Assembly (NCBI GenBank): GCA_003165355.1
Contig: PLTG01000046.1
Span: forward strand, 1 to 33,458
Length of the DNA stretch: 33,458 bases
Reading direction: 5' to 3'
Source: Candidatus Babelota bacterium
GTDB lineage: Bacteria; Babelota; Babeliae; Babelales; Babelaceae
The notes below the pieces were generated by a model, which was not told the origin of the DNA, ran no database searches, and saw only the letters and a program-made list of their open reading frames with translations. Within the stretch, counting starts at the first letter, position 1; each line of letters opens with the position of its first letter. The translations under genes and the position numbers were made by a program. Below are positions 33,424 through 33,458 of the stretch, one piece after another.

Positions 33424-33458
33424 AAAATTTCCCTTTTTTCTAATTATCTTATTACTAT

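Overview
The window looks like part of the chromosome of a reduced-genome Gram-negative bacterium, probably an intracellular parasite of the candidate phylum Dependentiae (TM6, the Babela group). This is inference: the core genes are bacterial with the standard code (TGA is used as a stop), RpoC carries a trigger-loop insertion of the Gram-negative type, and the rest of the window is dominated by unrecognised exported proteins in small paralogous families. No rRNA gene is present to confirm the affiliation.

Region 1 (1-15723, all + strand) is housekeeping. A tRNA tail (probably Trp) leads into secE-nusG-rplK-rplA-rplJ-rplL-rpoB-rpoC, followed by tRNA-Val(GAC), rpsO, pnp, rph and a gene resembling the DNA polymerase III delta subunit. 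So transcription and translation genes are followed directly by the phosphorolytic RNA-decay genes. RpoB carries a cysteine-rich, zinc-ribbon-like insertion near its N terminus.

Region 2 (15735-17373) holds an exported Nudix hydrolase coupled to a small exported protein, and a divergent exported protein that ends at a bidirectional hairpin.

Region 3 (17362-22688, - strand) is one tightly packed probable operon: exported HAD phosphatase, CdaA-like protein, CdaR-like protein, glmM, DUF502 membrane protein, ankyrin-like exported protein and an exported unknown. The cdaA-cdaR-glmM core is classical, but the CdaA-like protein appears to have lost both catalytic motifs of diadenylate cyclases.

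Region 4 (22781-33458) is accessory. It holds a lone exported, probably lipidated RelA/SpoT-fold protein with its own promoter and terminator; a second cluster with two more exported HAD paralogues (one without the nucleophilic Asp) and an exported 414-residue unknown; a pair of exported membrane/coiled-coil proteins; the overlapping sufU-nurA pair on the + strand; and three further exported proteins, two of them tandem paralogues.

Fifteen of the 21 genes after position 15735 begin with a signal peptide or an N-terminal export-type helix, so much of this DNA probably encodes the cell-envelope or host-facing protein set. No insertion sequence, CRISPR array, integrase or gene-free stretch longer than 300 bases was seen. 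The largest gaps, about 110-160 bases at 16585-16740, 22689-22848, 26538-26685 and 28739-28852, contain promoter-like sequences.
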